Part shown: positions 1 through 7,253 of the stretch, in pieces | Numbering within the stretch: the stretch's first letter is position 1 | Layout: every line of letters starts with the position of its first letter | Origin: G039029935 sp039029935 | Lineage (GTDB): Bacteria > Chloroflexota > Anaerolineae > Caldilineales > Caldilineaceae | DNA: 19,535 nt | Assembly (NCBI GenBank): GCA_039029935.1 | Contig: JBCCFC010000078.1 | Span: 1 to 19,535 of the forward strand | Direction: 5' to 3' | Notes under the pieces: model-generated | The model's database searches: none | Seen by the model: only the letters and a program-made list of their open reading frames with translations | Told to the model about the DNA's origin: nothing | Made by a program: the position numbers and the translations under genes

Positions 1-563
1 AATTCAACAAAGCCCAAGAGAATGATCATATCTGGAATCGGCAGCAGGATGGACAAAAAGCTTTGAATTGGAATCCACCACAAAATAAGCGCAATCCCGG
101 TAAATAAGGGAGTATCACTGAGGCTAAAAATCAGAAAGGCGCACAGCACCAACCAAACAAAGATATTGGTGACATTGGGACCAAGTTGTGGCAGATCGAT
201 GTCAAAATTTAAGAGACGCCAACAGAGTAATACCATACCAATTGCAAGCAAGCGCAGAAACCAACTGCCAGACTGGTTGGGGATTTGTTGATGGACGCGT
301 TGCATTTGCCAGGCAGAGAGCGCGATCATCAGGCAACAGAGTCCAATGATCGCGGTTTGGACAGCCGCCCACTGAGGTGCAATGCCATAGGAGGACACGC
401 CGATCACCCCTACATTCAACTGTACCAGAAACAGCAGCAACAAACTCAGCCGCCAGTTCCAGACAAGGATCACCAGCCCCGCCATAACGCCTGTCGCCAG
501 TAACCCCATGCCATTGGCGAGAAAGCTCAATCGATTAAAAATCTCAATGTATATAGTATCCAT
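1..563 (-). CDS. Multi-spanning membrane protein, 3' end off the left edge (partial)
   Basis: On the minus strand an open frame begins with ATG at 561-563 (MDTIYIEIFNRLSF...) and stays open to the window edge, giving about 187 residues. It is strongly hydrophobic, with roughly five to six candidate membrane segments (for example around residues 15-33, 38-60, 66-86, 103-118, 132-150 and 153-180) and few charges. Its start lies one base after the stop codon of the NuoL/M/N-like gene (stop 565-567), so the two are almost certainly co-transcribed and probably translationally coupled. I do not recognise the family. The position next to an antiporter-type subunit suggests a small membrane subunit of the same proton- or cation-translocating complex (HyfE- or NuoK/MrpC-like are possibilities), but no diagnostic motif was seen. 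The C-terminus is missing. Confidence 0.75.
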   Translation of the reverse strand, partial: MDTIYIEIFNRLSFLANGMGLLATGVMAGLVILVWNWRLSLLLLFLVQLNVGVIGVSSYGIAPQWAAVQTAIIGLCCLMIALSAWQMQRVHQQIPNQSGSWFLRLLAIGMVLLCWRLLNFDIDLPQLGPNVTNIFVWLVLCAFLIFSLSDTPLFTGIALILWWIPIQSFLSILLPIPDMIILLGFVE

Positions 564-564
564 C

Positions 565-2484
565 TTAACTTAATAAATACACAAATAAAAGGAATACCAG
601 TAACCACCCAATATACCCTGCGCCTTCGATCACATGCAGCGCATTCCCCCACATAAAACTCAGTCGATTGACGCCCCACCAGCCAAAACGAAATAACCAC
701 TCGAGACGCATAAACCGATTCAGAGAATCACCCCAATGCCCCAATGAGTCCCAGATGCCATATCGTCGCACGGCCAGAATCATGCCCAAAATTAAGGGTA
801 AGACGAGCACAATCCATATCGGGAAATCGGCTACAACGGACGGCGGTGTGCCAAGCATATCGGGAATGGCGTTCTGCATCTCAATCGTGTCGGCAAAGAT
901 AGCGGGCAAAAATCCTGTGACAGCCAGTGGTAGCCCAATGGCAAAGCTGGCAATCAGCAACCGTACCATCGTCACTGTGCGCAACAATGGAATATCAAAG
1001 GGCTGGTCTACACCCCAACTGCGTAATAGGGACGCAACCTGTAATGTTTGTGTGGCGACATAGATAATGAATAGCGGTAAGAATAGAACGCCACCCACCA
1101 AGAGCTGTGCAAGCGCGGGTTGGCTCAAAAAGCCTGGTGTAAAAGGAATGCCTGTCAACGCCAATGCCCCCACACTCACAGGCAACTGCCACCCCCATGC
1201 TTCCCAAATACGCCCACCAACCAGCCAGAGCGATCCGCCCAACGCAAAGGCCATTGTCGGCCATAAAAGACGTTCCGGCCCAGGTTGTAACGACAGAATC
1301 CCCACCAATCCCGCAATGCCTGCATGGGTAATGAGGACAAACGCAATGTGGCTTGCTCGGTCTTCCGATGTCCACGCTGTCATGGCACTGGCAACCAACA
1401 TCAGCAGCCAAATGCCTGCCAGCTCCACCCGGAATGCCACAATATAGTCATGTCCGATGGTTAATGTCCAGCCCATAAACCACAGCCCTGTGAGGACAGG
1501 CACGATCTGGTCCATTAACCGTTCCGCCAAATCAATATCTTCATAACGATTGGCATGAGAAAAATCACCATCGCTATCAAGGATGTTGCTGCTATCTTGT
1601 GCTGTCTGTTGTTTTTGCAAAAGACTGTGTTCTGGCAAAAGCCACAGATGAAACGGGTAGACCCCTGTGCGAATAATGGCCGCAAGCAACATCAAAATTA
1701 CGGTTTCAACATAAAATGTGCCACCATTGAGAAATTGACCGACGCCTGTTGGCCCGGCTGGAAGCAAGCCAATCAGTAGAAGAATGGCCCCAATCAAACT
1801 TAACCCTCGCGCTGGATTATCGCCAGTAGATGGGCCGTCAATGCCATTGGCTGATGCGTCCATCGAAAGTTTGGTTAAGGGAAATTCACTTAATCCTGCC
1901 CCCTGTGTCAACGCAGCCATCCGTGTCGAGCCACGCACCATAACAAGGATATCCATAATCACCCATGTCAAAATAACCGTTAGAAGGTTGCCACTATTGA
2001 CAAAAAGCAATGCCGCTGCCATCAACCCAAGATAGACCGTAAGGATGGTGGTCACATTGTGATTCGCCAAGGTTGTGGTAAAACGCGCCCGCTGTGACTC
2101 ATGCGCATTGAGGTTGATTAAAATGCCAATGCCACCAATCAGGAGAATAAGCCCAGAGATACACCAATTCCAGCCGTCGGACACCCAATAGAGCGACGCT
2201 CCCCCCTGGAGTAATGGTTGCCATTGCTGCTGATAGATTGGCGCAAGATTGGCAGGATATGTCCCAACCAGCAGCCATAAAATGATAGCCCCACCCACAA
2301 AAATCAGTGCCAACCCGGTTAAAAAGCTCGACATGGATTGATCCGGCAGTGCTTGTCGCCCGCGGTTCATCGTGCGCCCAATAACGGCTTGGACACAGGC
2401 GCCCAGAAAAAGAACGGCAGAAGGTCCGATGGGTGAACGGAATATTGACAGTACTGAAATAAGTAGTTCGATTAATATATCCAT
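565..2484 (-). CDS. NuoL/M/N (Mrp/complex I antiporter)-like proton-conducting membrane subunit
   Basis: This 639-residue protein is hydrophobic throughout, with about 14 likely membrane helices. It belongs by pattern to the proton-translocating antiporter-type subunits of complex I, Mrp antiporters and membrane hydrogenases. The recognisable core is around residues 262-287 (LLAAIIRTGVYPFHLWLLPE), matching the family's 'lysine helix then P-x-H-x-W-L-P' segment, and THAGIAGLVGI near 386-396. Differences are clear. The helix-7 Lys position appears to be Arg272. Asp178 sits in the helix where the family usually has Glu. The usual S-A-L-I-H-A segment after WLP is replaced by a charged, roughly 40-residue hydrophilic insert (about 288-325). 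It may therefore be a divergent or accessory subunit. The gene leads an operon with the membrane protein one base downstream. No strong ribosome binding site precedes the ATG at 2482-2484. Ion specificity is unknown. Confidence 0.85.
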   Translation of the reverse strand: MDILIELLISVLSIFRSPIGPSAVLFLGACVQAVIGRTMNRGRQALPDQSMSSFLTGLALIFVGGAIILWLLVGTYPANLAPIYQQQWQPLLQGGASLYWVSDGWNWCISGLILLIGGIGILINLNAHESQRARFTTTLANHNVTTILTVYLGLMAAALLFVNSGNLLTVILTWVIMDILVMVRGSTRMAALTQGAGLSEFPLTKLSMDASANGIDGPSTGDNPARGLSLIGAILLLIGLLPAGPTGVGQFLNGGTFYVETVILMLLAAIIRTGVYPFHLWLLPEHSLLQKQQTAQDSSNILDSDGDFSHANRYEDIDLAERLMDQIVPVLTGLWFMGWTLTIGHDYIVAFRVELAGIWLLMLVASAMTAWTSEDRASHIAFVLITHAGIAGLVGILSLQPGPERLLWPTMAFALGGSLWLVGGRIWEAWGWQLPVSVGALALTGIPFTPGFLSQPALAQLLVGGVLFLPLFIIYVATQTLQVASLLRSWGVDQPFDIPLLRTVTMVRLLIASFAIGLPLAVTGFLPAIFADTIEMQNAIPDMLGTPPSVVADFPIWIVLVLPLILGMILAVRRYGIWDSLGHWGDSLNRFMRLEWLFRFGWWGVNRLSFMWGNALHVIEGAGYIGWLLVFLLFVYLLS

Positions 2485-2726
2485 GATTAATGTCTTGCAA
2501 TTTTAGCACAGCAATGGAAATGAAGAACAATTATGATTCGTCAGTTTTTTATTTTCAATCGTTGCAAAGTATAATGAGGTTCGTAATTTTGTTGGTGTGA
2601 ATCGTGAGATAGCTTGTATTTGGAATTGCTGGGAACAATTGTATCGCTATTAGAACTGAACCAAATCGAACAGAAGAATATGCAAATGCCGCAAACGATG
2701 GCGTACCTGGTGATAATTCGCCACGT

Positions 2727-4235
2727 ATGAATGGCACATCTGCAAGCAATTCATTTAGCACAAACGGCACAGGAATTCCATTACAAGATATGGGATCGTT
2801 TTTGCGCGAGCGGCGTGAGGCAATGGGGGTCACGCTGGCAGAGGTGGAAGCGGCAACACGCATTCGTCAAAAATATCTTGCCGCGCTGGAGTCTGATGAG
2901 TGGAATCTGCTTCCCGGCGAAATCGTCGGGCGTGGTTTTCTCCGCAACTATTCACTCTACTTAGATTTGGAACCCAACGAAATTCTTGAACGTCGTCGTG
3001 CTGTGATTGAACCAAGGCTGGCGTCGGCATTGGACTACACAAGCGCAGGCTCCTCCCTGCCCCCCATCCGCAATGTTGATTATCGCCCCAAAGAGGTAGA
3101 CTTGAAAGATGAACCCGACGGCATTGAGCAACCCGGAAATCGTCTGGCCTCTATATTATTCTTTTTGGTGAGTATTGGCGCGCTCGTTGCCATTGTTGTG
3201 CTTGCGTCCAACTTTAGCGAGACACCGATCAATTTGTTAAATAGCGCACAAACCCGTGTCGCCTTAATTCTTGACTCTGCACAAGCCTCAACACAAGATA
3301 CACTACCTGGTGCTTCAGATACAAGCTTTGCTGTGGTGACAGCCACGCCAATTAGCAACATTGATGGAGAACCACTTGTCCAGCCAAGTGGCGGTACAGG
3401 AAATTTAGGGACAGGCAGTACAGGGACAGGCAGCACAGGGGCAGGCAGCGCAGGGACAGGCAGCACAGGCTCTAATGACGGGGGAACAACGGGCGTTGCT
3501 GGCTCGGTCGCTGGCGGGGCGGGTAATAACAATAATGGCAACAGTAACGCTGGAGCGGCAGTCGTTAACACGCCCGCACCTGCGAATCAAGCGGCAATCA
3601 TTCTCATTCCGACAAGTACACCTGTGTCACAAAACAATGCTCCGGAAGAACCTACACCAACAGATGTCCCGCCACCAGTAGAGGAGCCACCAGTAGAGGA
3701 GCCACCAGTAGAGGAGCCAACCAACGTTCCTCCAACAAACACACCGCTACCACCGCCGACCAATACGCCATTACCACCACCGACCCCTGTGCCATTGATT
3801 CCAACCAATACGCCGATCCCGCCAACTCCTGTGCCGTTGATTCCCACGCCAACACCGATTCCACCAACCCCTGTGCCATTGATCCCAACCAATACACCCG
3901 CACCACCACCCATTGTGCAGGCACCTTGTCCAGACCCACGTTCAGTCATCACATCACCCGGTGTCAACCAAGTCTTAAGTGGTGTCGTGCCTGTCACAGG
4001 CAATGCCACCCACGAAATCTTCCAGTACTATAAGCTCGAATACGCGGTCGGCAGCAATGCCTCTGGCGGATTTGTCTATTTTGATGGTCGAGAAAGCCCC
4101 GTTGCTGGTGGCTTATTGGGCAACTTCAACAGTGCCGCTTTGCCCAACGGTGCGTACACACTGCGCGTTTCGGTGGTCGATCAAACAGGAAATTTCCCAC
4201 CGCCATGTGATGTGAGCGTGACAGTCGCTAATTAA
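2727..4235 (+). CDS. RodZ-like HTH / transmembrane / Pro-Thr linker / Ig-like surface protein
   Basis: The 502-residue protein has a modular build. A RodZ-type helix-turn-helix (HTH_25) spans about residues 23-90 (GSFLRERREAMGVTLAEVE, then TRIRQKYLAALE). A single membrane helix lies at about 139-161. A Gly/Ser/Thr spacer at about 221-275 contains four 5-residue repeats. A Pro/Thr/Val stalk at about 300-396 carries PVEEP and PTNTP/PTPVPLIP repeats. A C-terminal globular domain (about 400-502, SPGVNQVLSGVVPVTGNA...) resembles bacterial Ig-like folds and has Cys401 and Cys494 that could pair. Predicted topology is cytoplasmic N-terminus, extracytoplasmic C-terminus. RodZ proteins link MreB to the envelope; that role is an inference here, as no mre genes are in the window. 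The start is uncertain. ATG 2727 has a weak RBS, ATG 2790 (residue 22) would start at the HTH, and the frame is open without a start codon back to a stop at 2610. Confidence 0.85.
   Translation: MNGTSASNSFSTNGTGIPLQDMGSFLRERREAMGVTLAEVEAATRIRQKYLAALESDEWNLLPGEIVGRGFLRNYSLYLDLEPNEILERRRAVIEPRLASALDYTSAGSSLPPIRNVDYRPKEVDLKDEPDGIEQPGNRLASILFFLVSIGALVAIVVLASNFSETPINLLNSAQTRVALILDSAQASTQDTLPGASDTSFAVVTATPISNIDGEPLVQPSGGTGNLGTGSTGTGSTGAGSAGTGSTGSNDGGTTGVAGSVAGGAGNNNNGNSNAGAAVVNTPAPANQAAIILIPTSTPVSQNNAPEEPTPTDVPPPVEEPPVEEPPVEEPTNVPPTNTPLPPPTNTPLPPPTPVPLIPTNTPIPPTPVPLIPTPTPIPPTPVPLIPTNTPAPPPIVQAPCPDPRSVITSPGVNQVLSGVVPVTGNATHEIFQYYKLEYAVGSNASGGFVYFDGRESPVAGGLLGNFNSAALPNGAYTLRVSVVDQTGNFPPPCDVSVTVAN
3408..3467 (+). 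repeat. Four 15-bp tandem repeats in the Gly/Ser/Thr linker
   Basis: Four consecutive 15-bp units (GGGACAGGCAGYACA and one variant starting GGGGCAGG) encode a five-residue Gly/Thr/Ser/Ala repeat in the RodZ-like protein. The near-identity at DNA level, including silent positions, points to recent slippage or unequal exchange, so copy number may vary between strains. Confidence 0.85.
3672..3716 (+). repeat. Three identical 15-bp repeats in the Pro-rich stalk
   Basis: The unit CCACCAGTAGAGGAG occurs three times in a row without a mismatch, encoding the PPVEE repeat. It is followed by looser Pro/Thr repeats up to about 3915. The exact identity suggests very recent expansion of the extracytoplasmic stalk. 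Confidence 0.9.
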
Positions 4236-4623
4236 GCACCACCGAATGAATTCGGCGGGTTGTATGACGCAATGGATGCGTGGCAGGATGAAAACTGGAA
4301 GCGACTGTTGTCAGTGGATATTTAGCGTGATGGGGATAAGTTTTGCTGCATTGCGTTGACGAATCTGATAGAGGTCATTATTATGAATGGAGAGCCAGCC
4401 TTATGGTGGAACTGCTGTAATGGGCAGTGGCAATCTTGGTGCATTGACTGTCTTACCTGTTTGTTAATTAGCCAAGGTAGTAACTATAATCTCTTTAAAT
4501 GATTCTTTCCATAATTGTCTAGTGGATGCTCTTAGTAACTGAATTAGGAGCATTCAACGACTATATTCATAACCATTTCCTATTATACTCAAGCATCCAA
4601 CTCGCACAAAACAAGGACAAAAC
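4236..4623. other. Intergenic region between the RodZ-like gene and the toxin gene
   Basis: This 388-bp stretch holds no gene I can support. It contains a short hairpin just after the RodZ-like stop (CCGAA/TTCGG, 4242-4255, extendable past an A/C mismatch) that lacks a U-tract and is at best a weak terminator. It also has a good sigma70-type promoter at 4356-4384 and an AT-rich stretch from about 4460 to 4600 leading into the toxin gene. A 39-codon Cys/Trp-rich open frame (4383-4502) starts inside the -10 box and is not convincing. Confidence 0.6.
4356..4384 (+). promoter_or_regulatory. Candidate sigma70 promoter for the toxin/immunity pair
   Basis: TTGACG (4356-4361), exactly 17 bases, then TATTAT (4379-4384): each box differs from the sigma70 consensus at one position. 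Transcription would start near 4391, leaving a leader of about 230 nt before the GTG start at 4624. This is inferred from sequence only; a nearer promoter in the AT-rich stretch is possible. Confidence 0.45.
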
Positions 4624-4935
4624 GTGACTCGTCATCTCAACCCAATTCCCACACCCAAACTACAACACGAATTCCGACATGCACACGATTTTGGCATCAC
4701 TGGCAATTGGAATAAGTCAAATGGGGTTCTCTTTGAAGAAGCCATCCGCAAGCATGTACAGGAATCCCCCATCCAGATTACTGGAACATATCGTGGCAGA
4801 ATTCCTGTAACGCATTATTTGGACCCAAGTACAAAATTGTGGGTAGCGGTTGACCAATTTGATGATTTCTTTGCAGGCTGGCAACTGTCTCTAGCACAAG
4901 TTCGATATTTAAGGAGCAAAGGAAATGTACAATGA
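4624..4935 (+). CDS. Stand-alone colicin D-like tRNase (toxin) domain
   Basis: The 103-residue product matches from memory the colicin D C-terminal nuclease family, whose founding member cuts arginine tRNAs in the anticodon loop. Visible family features, in order, are RHAHDFGITGNWNK (residues 18-31), GTYRGRIPVTHYLDPSTKLW (54-73), a D-x-F-x-x-GW segment (80-86) and a terminal Q-x-x-x-L-x-x-x-GN. His19 is the likely counterpart of the colicin D catalytic histidine. The usual Ser before GW is Ala84. The protein is only the catalytic domain: there is no receptor-binding, translocation, CDI or secretion module, and no signal peptide. The start is GTG at 4624, chosen because AAGGA at 4613-4617 lies six bases upstream; the frame is open back to TAA at 4570 with no better start. 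It overlaps the next gene by 4 bp (ATGA). The family assignment is confident; activity is not proven. Confidence 0.8.
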   Translation: MTRHLNPIPTPKLQHEFRHAHDFGITGNWNKSNGVLFEEAIRKHVQESPIQITGTYRGRIPVTHYLDPSTKLWVAVDQFDDFFAGWQLSLAQVRYLRSKGNVQ

Positions 4936-5399
4936 CTAGAAAAGATATACAAAAACCAATAATTACCCTCATCAACAAATTTCTAACAAAACAAATCTCC
5001 GCTGATCAATTCGATCAGGAGTATGTTCCACTATGGATTATTCATCGCGACCTTGGATACAAACAGAAAGAGTCTTGGCCTGAGCCATATGATGACCAAT
5101 TGATGCAACAATGGGAAAATGGCGAGTTGACCGATGATGAGTTTGAGTATAAATGGCTAATACTCTGGGATAGTTGGGATGATAGGGAACTGCACGGTTT
5201 GATCGATGCCATTAATTCTGCTTGCTCTGTCTTCAATCCCAACCCCATGTTTGAATGGGAAATCGACCGCGAACAATTTTATGCCGAAATTCTAGAAATG
5301 GTGAAACCACTCGCACATCTTTTTGACTATCCTTCAATACAAATACAGATGCCTGTTTTACAAAATCAGCACGAGATGGTTCCGGTTGCGGCTGGATAA
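4932..5399 (+). CDS. Colicin D-type immunity protein
   Basis: The 155-residue acidic protein begins with ATG inside the ATGA overlap with the toxin stop, so the pair is translationally coupled. AAAGGA lies just upstream as RBS. The N-terminus (LINKFLTKQISADQFDQEY, about residues 13-31) and the segment about 85-117 (LHGLIDAINSACSVFNPNPM then EIDREQFYAEILEMVK) follow the pattern I know for bacterial colicin-type immunity proteins. Colicin D immunity protein blocks its tRNase by mimicking tRNA with acidic groups; the many Asp/Glu residues and Trp residues here would suit that role. A second copy of the N-terminal motif seems present (ENGELTDDEFEYKWLILW, about 56-73), and about 35 residues at the C-terminus have no counterpart I recognise. 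The function is inferred mainly from position behind the toxin plus weak motif similarity. Confidence 0.7.
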   Translation: MTRKDIQKPIITLINKFLTKQISADQFDQEYVPLWIIHRDLGYKQKESWPEPYDDQLMQQWENGELTDDEFEYKWLILWDSWDDRELHGLIDAINSACSVFNPNPMFEWEIDREQFYAEILEMVKPLAHLFDYPSIQIQMPVLQNQHEMVPVAAG

Positions 5400-5433
5400 A
5401 AAAGCTGTCAGCTACTCAGCCGTCAGCTCTTTT
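5398..5433. terminator. Weak hairpin after the immunity gene
   Basis: Directly at the immunity stop, AAAAA-AGCTG (to 5407) can pair with CAGCT (5424-5428) and, past a bulged C, with TTTT (5430-5433). The stem is short and the loop long, so a terminator role is only plausible. The rest of the spacer to 5642 shows nothing else. Confidence 0.3.
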
Positions 5434-5642
5434 AGAAGTAGTCTCTGATACTTTTTGAGCGAAGAGATAGAGGGTGTTGTCGTTCACCCATTGTCATTTG
5501 ATTCACATCAACTGGCATTAACCTGATGAATAAAATACTATTCATTTTGAAACTATACTAGATGTATACCCATGCCAATCTATTTTAAATCAAAGATGAA
5601 TCTACTAACCATGCTGCGCCACCGTTTCATCGCTCCAACAGC

Positions 5643-6908
5643 CTACTGAATTGATATTATCTTCTCGACCCCCACAATCACATCAGCTAAATCTTCCTCA
5701 GTATACATCGGACCAACACCAATACTAACTGCTCGTGCCAACAAGTCCTCAGAGCGGGGACACATGCCCATTGAGTAGCGAATTGGTTCCGGAAAGAAGG
5801 TCATACAGTTAAAGGGGCAACCATCCGTGACCATCCATTGGTTCAAAATTTGCGGCGTGGCGTAAACGGGTTGCCCACCATACACTTTGCCCGCAGGGAC
5901 ACCTTCCCCTCGTAGCATCTTCACCATTTCTGTCGCTTGGTCGCCTGTCTTACAGTAAAGCAATACGCTGAGTGCATGACGGTCTCGTTCAGGGTTGACT
6001 GGGCGCATGTCTACGGTATCTGTTTGATTCGTGAATTCTTCAACCGCATCCCGCACAATGGCGATATTGCGTTCGATACGGTCCATAATAGCAGGTAATT
6101 TGGTCAGTTGGCAACCAAGAATCGCACCCGCAATTTCACTCATACGCAAATTGTCGCCAATCATCGGTTGACCACCCACCGTATCGCGTACACCCGCATG
6201 GGATGTCCAAAACTGACCGCCTTGGTCCGAATAGATGGCCGCACGACGGAAAGACTCATCATCTTCGGTGACAAGAATACCGCCTTCTCCACTGGTAATG
6301 TTCTTTTCTAGCTGAAAGCTAAAACAACCGATATCGCCGATGGTTCCCACTGGTCTGCCTTTGTAAACGCTGCCACACGACTGTGCCGCATCCTCAATCA
6401 CGGATAGCCCATGCGCTTTGGCAAAATCCATTACAGGGTCCATGTCTACCGTAACACCATTGAGATGGACAGGCATGATGGCCTTGGTGCGTGCTGTCAG
6501 ACAACGCTCAAGGTCGGCTGGGTCAAGCTGCATGGTGTCATCCACCTCGGCAAAGACGGGGCGAGCACGCTGTGTGACAATGGCTCCGGCAGAGGCGATG
6601 AAGGTCACGGCCGGGAGAATCACCTCGTCACCAGGACCGACACCCAATGCCGCCAACCCCAGTCGCAACGCCGCCGTGCCATTACAGGCCGCAACCGCAT
6701 GAGATGCGCCCACATACTCTGCAAAGCGCGTCTCAAAGTCAGCCACTTTGGAGAGCAGATTGGGACCGTAATAGCGGAACAGAGATTGGCTCTCCAACAC
6801 CTCCATGACCGCTTGTTTTTCTTCCTCACCGATGATGGCCGACCCTTTGTAGCGATTGAGTTCGCGGTTGATGGCAGGTGTGCCACCGTGAATGGCTAGT
6901 GTTTGCAT
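5643..6908 (-). CDS. DegT/DnrJ/EryC1/StrS-family PLP aminotransferase
   Basis: This fold-type I PLP enzyme, 421 residues from the ATG at 6906-6908, is of the sugar-aminotransferase/dehydratase family that usually acts on keto-sugars, often nucleotide-activated. The N-terminus MQTLAIHGGTPA is typical. Other visible signatures are NGTAALRLGLAALGVGPGDE (about 76-95), the pyridine-binding Asp in VIEDAAQS (Asp173), and FSFQLEKNITSGEGG with Lys202 as the Schiff-base lysine. Length is slightly above the usual 370-400. An in-frame TTG at 6930-6932 would add eight residues, but the ATG matches the family start and has a purine-rich AGAAAGGG upstream. It stands alone, with no sugar-nucleotide biosynthesis genes next to it, so its substrate is open. 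Genes of this family with the same GGTPA N-terminus are common beside Gfo/Idh/MocA oxidoreductases, which fits the later part of the window. Confidence 0.93.
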   Translation of the reverse strand: MQTLAIHGGTPAINRELNRYKGSAIIGEEEKQAVMEVLESQSLFRYYGPNLLSKVADFETRFAEYVGASHAVAACNGTAALRLGLAALGVGPGDEVILPAVTFIASAGAIVTQRARPVFAEVDDTMQLDPADLERCLTARTKAIMPVHLNGVTVDMDPVMDFAKAHGLSVIEDAAQSCGSVYKGRPVGTIGDIGCFSFQLEKNITSGEGGILVTEDDESFRRAAIYSDQGGQFWTSHAGVRDTVGGQPMIGDNLRMSEIAGAILGCQLTKLPAIMDRIERNIAIVRDAVEEFTNQTDTVDMRPVNPERDRHALSVLLYCKTGDQATEMVKMLRGEGVPAGKVYGGQPVYATPQILNQWMVTDGCPFNCMTFFPEPIRYSMGMCPRSEDLLARAVSIGVGPMYTEEDLADVIVGVEKIISIQ

Positions 6909-6989
6909 GTGATGTTTCTTGCCCTTTCTCAAACTGTTTTTGCGAATGATATATGGCTATTTGAGGTCTATTAGGGTGCGAAACCAGAC

Positions 6990-7050
6990 CTTCCGGAGGT
7001 GTCCAGAGAAGTTTGGGTATATCCAAAACTTCTCTGGACACCTCCGGAAG
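6990..7050. repeat. Long near-perfect inverted repeat (hairpin or cruciform)
   Basis: A 25-bp perfect arm at 6990-7014 (begins CTTCCGGAGGTGTCC) is the exact reverse complement of 7026-7050. The 11-base centre can add two more G-C pairs with one bulged A. No T-tract follows on either strand, and it lies between divergent genes, so it is not placed to terminate either annotated neighbour. Confidence 0.9.
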
Positions 7051-7066
7051 ATCTTACCCCAAAAGC

Positions 7067-7153
7067 TTACATAGCCCGATATTCTTCAATGAAATGATGT
7101 GTTCTATCATACAACAGTGTCGCTGCATTTGAAAAGGCCAAAACTCGTCCCAT
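7067..7153 (-). pseudogene. Possible C-terminal gene remnant or small ORF
   Basis: A minus-strand frame is open from 7231 to TAA at 7067-7069. From the only ATG (7151-7153) it encodes 28 residues beginning MGRVLAFSNAATLLYDR and ending FIEEYRAM. The residue mix looks protein-like, the rest of the open frame upstream has no start codon, and the inverted repeat follows 16 bases after the stop as a gene end might. I do not recognise the family. It may equally be chance. Confidence 0.2.
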
Positions 7154-7253
7154 GCCATCGCAACAATTGCCCAATAGCCTGATAGAGCGATATAATGCCA
7201 GTACACAGTAATTTTGGTAAAAAATATCATTTTACAGAGGAGTCTTAGCGACG

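Larger units (their letters stand above)
6909..7253. other. Divergent spacer between aminotransferase and MetE-like gene
   Basis: This 345-bp spacer lies between two genes reading outwards. It holds the long inverted repeat at 6990-7050 and, beside it, an orphan minus-strand open frame (7070-7231, stop TAA 7067-7069) that lacks a good start except an internal ATG at 7153. The promoters for both flanking genes must lie here; I did not find a clear -35/-10 pair. A ribosome site AGAGGAG precedes the MetE-like start. Confidence 0.6.

Noticed and set aside
2613..2726. In-frame 38-codon open stretch upstream of the RodZ-like start
   Set aside because: It has no ATG, GTG or TTG; a frameshifted longer N-terminus is possible but unsupported.
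4242..4258. Rho-independent terminator after the RodZ-like gene
   Set aside because: The stem is only 5 bp plus 2 past a mismatch and no T-tract follows.
4383..4502. 39-codon Cys/Trp-rich open frame before the toxin gene
   Set aside because: It starts inside the -10 box of the candidate promoter, has no ribosome site, and has odd composition; probably chance.
6909..6932. TTG start for the DegT-family aminotransferase
   Set aside because: The ATG at 6908 gives the typical MQTLAIHGGTPA beginning; the extra residues are Lys/His-rich and unlike the family.
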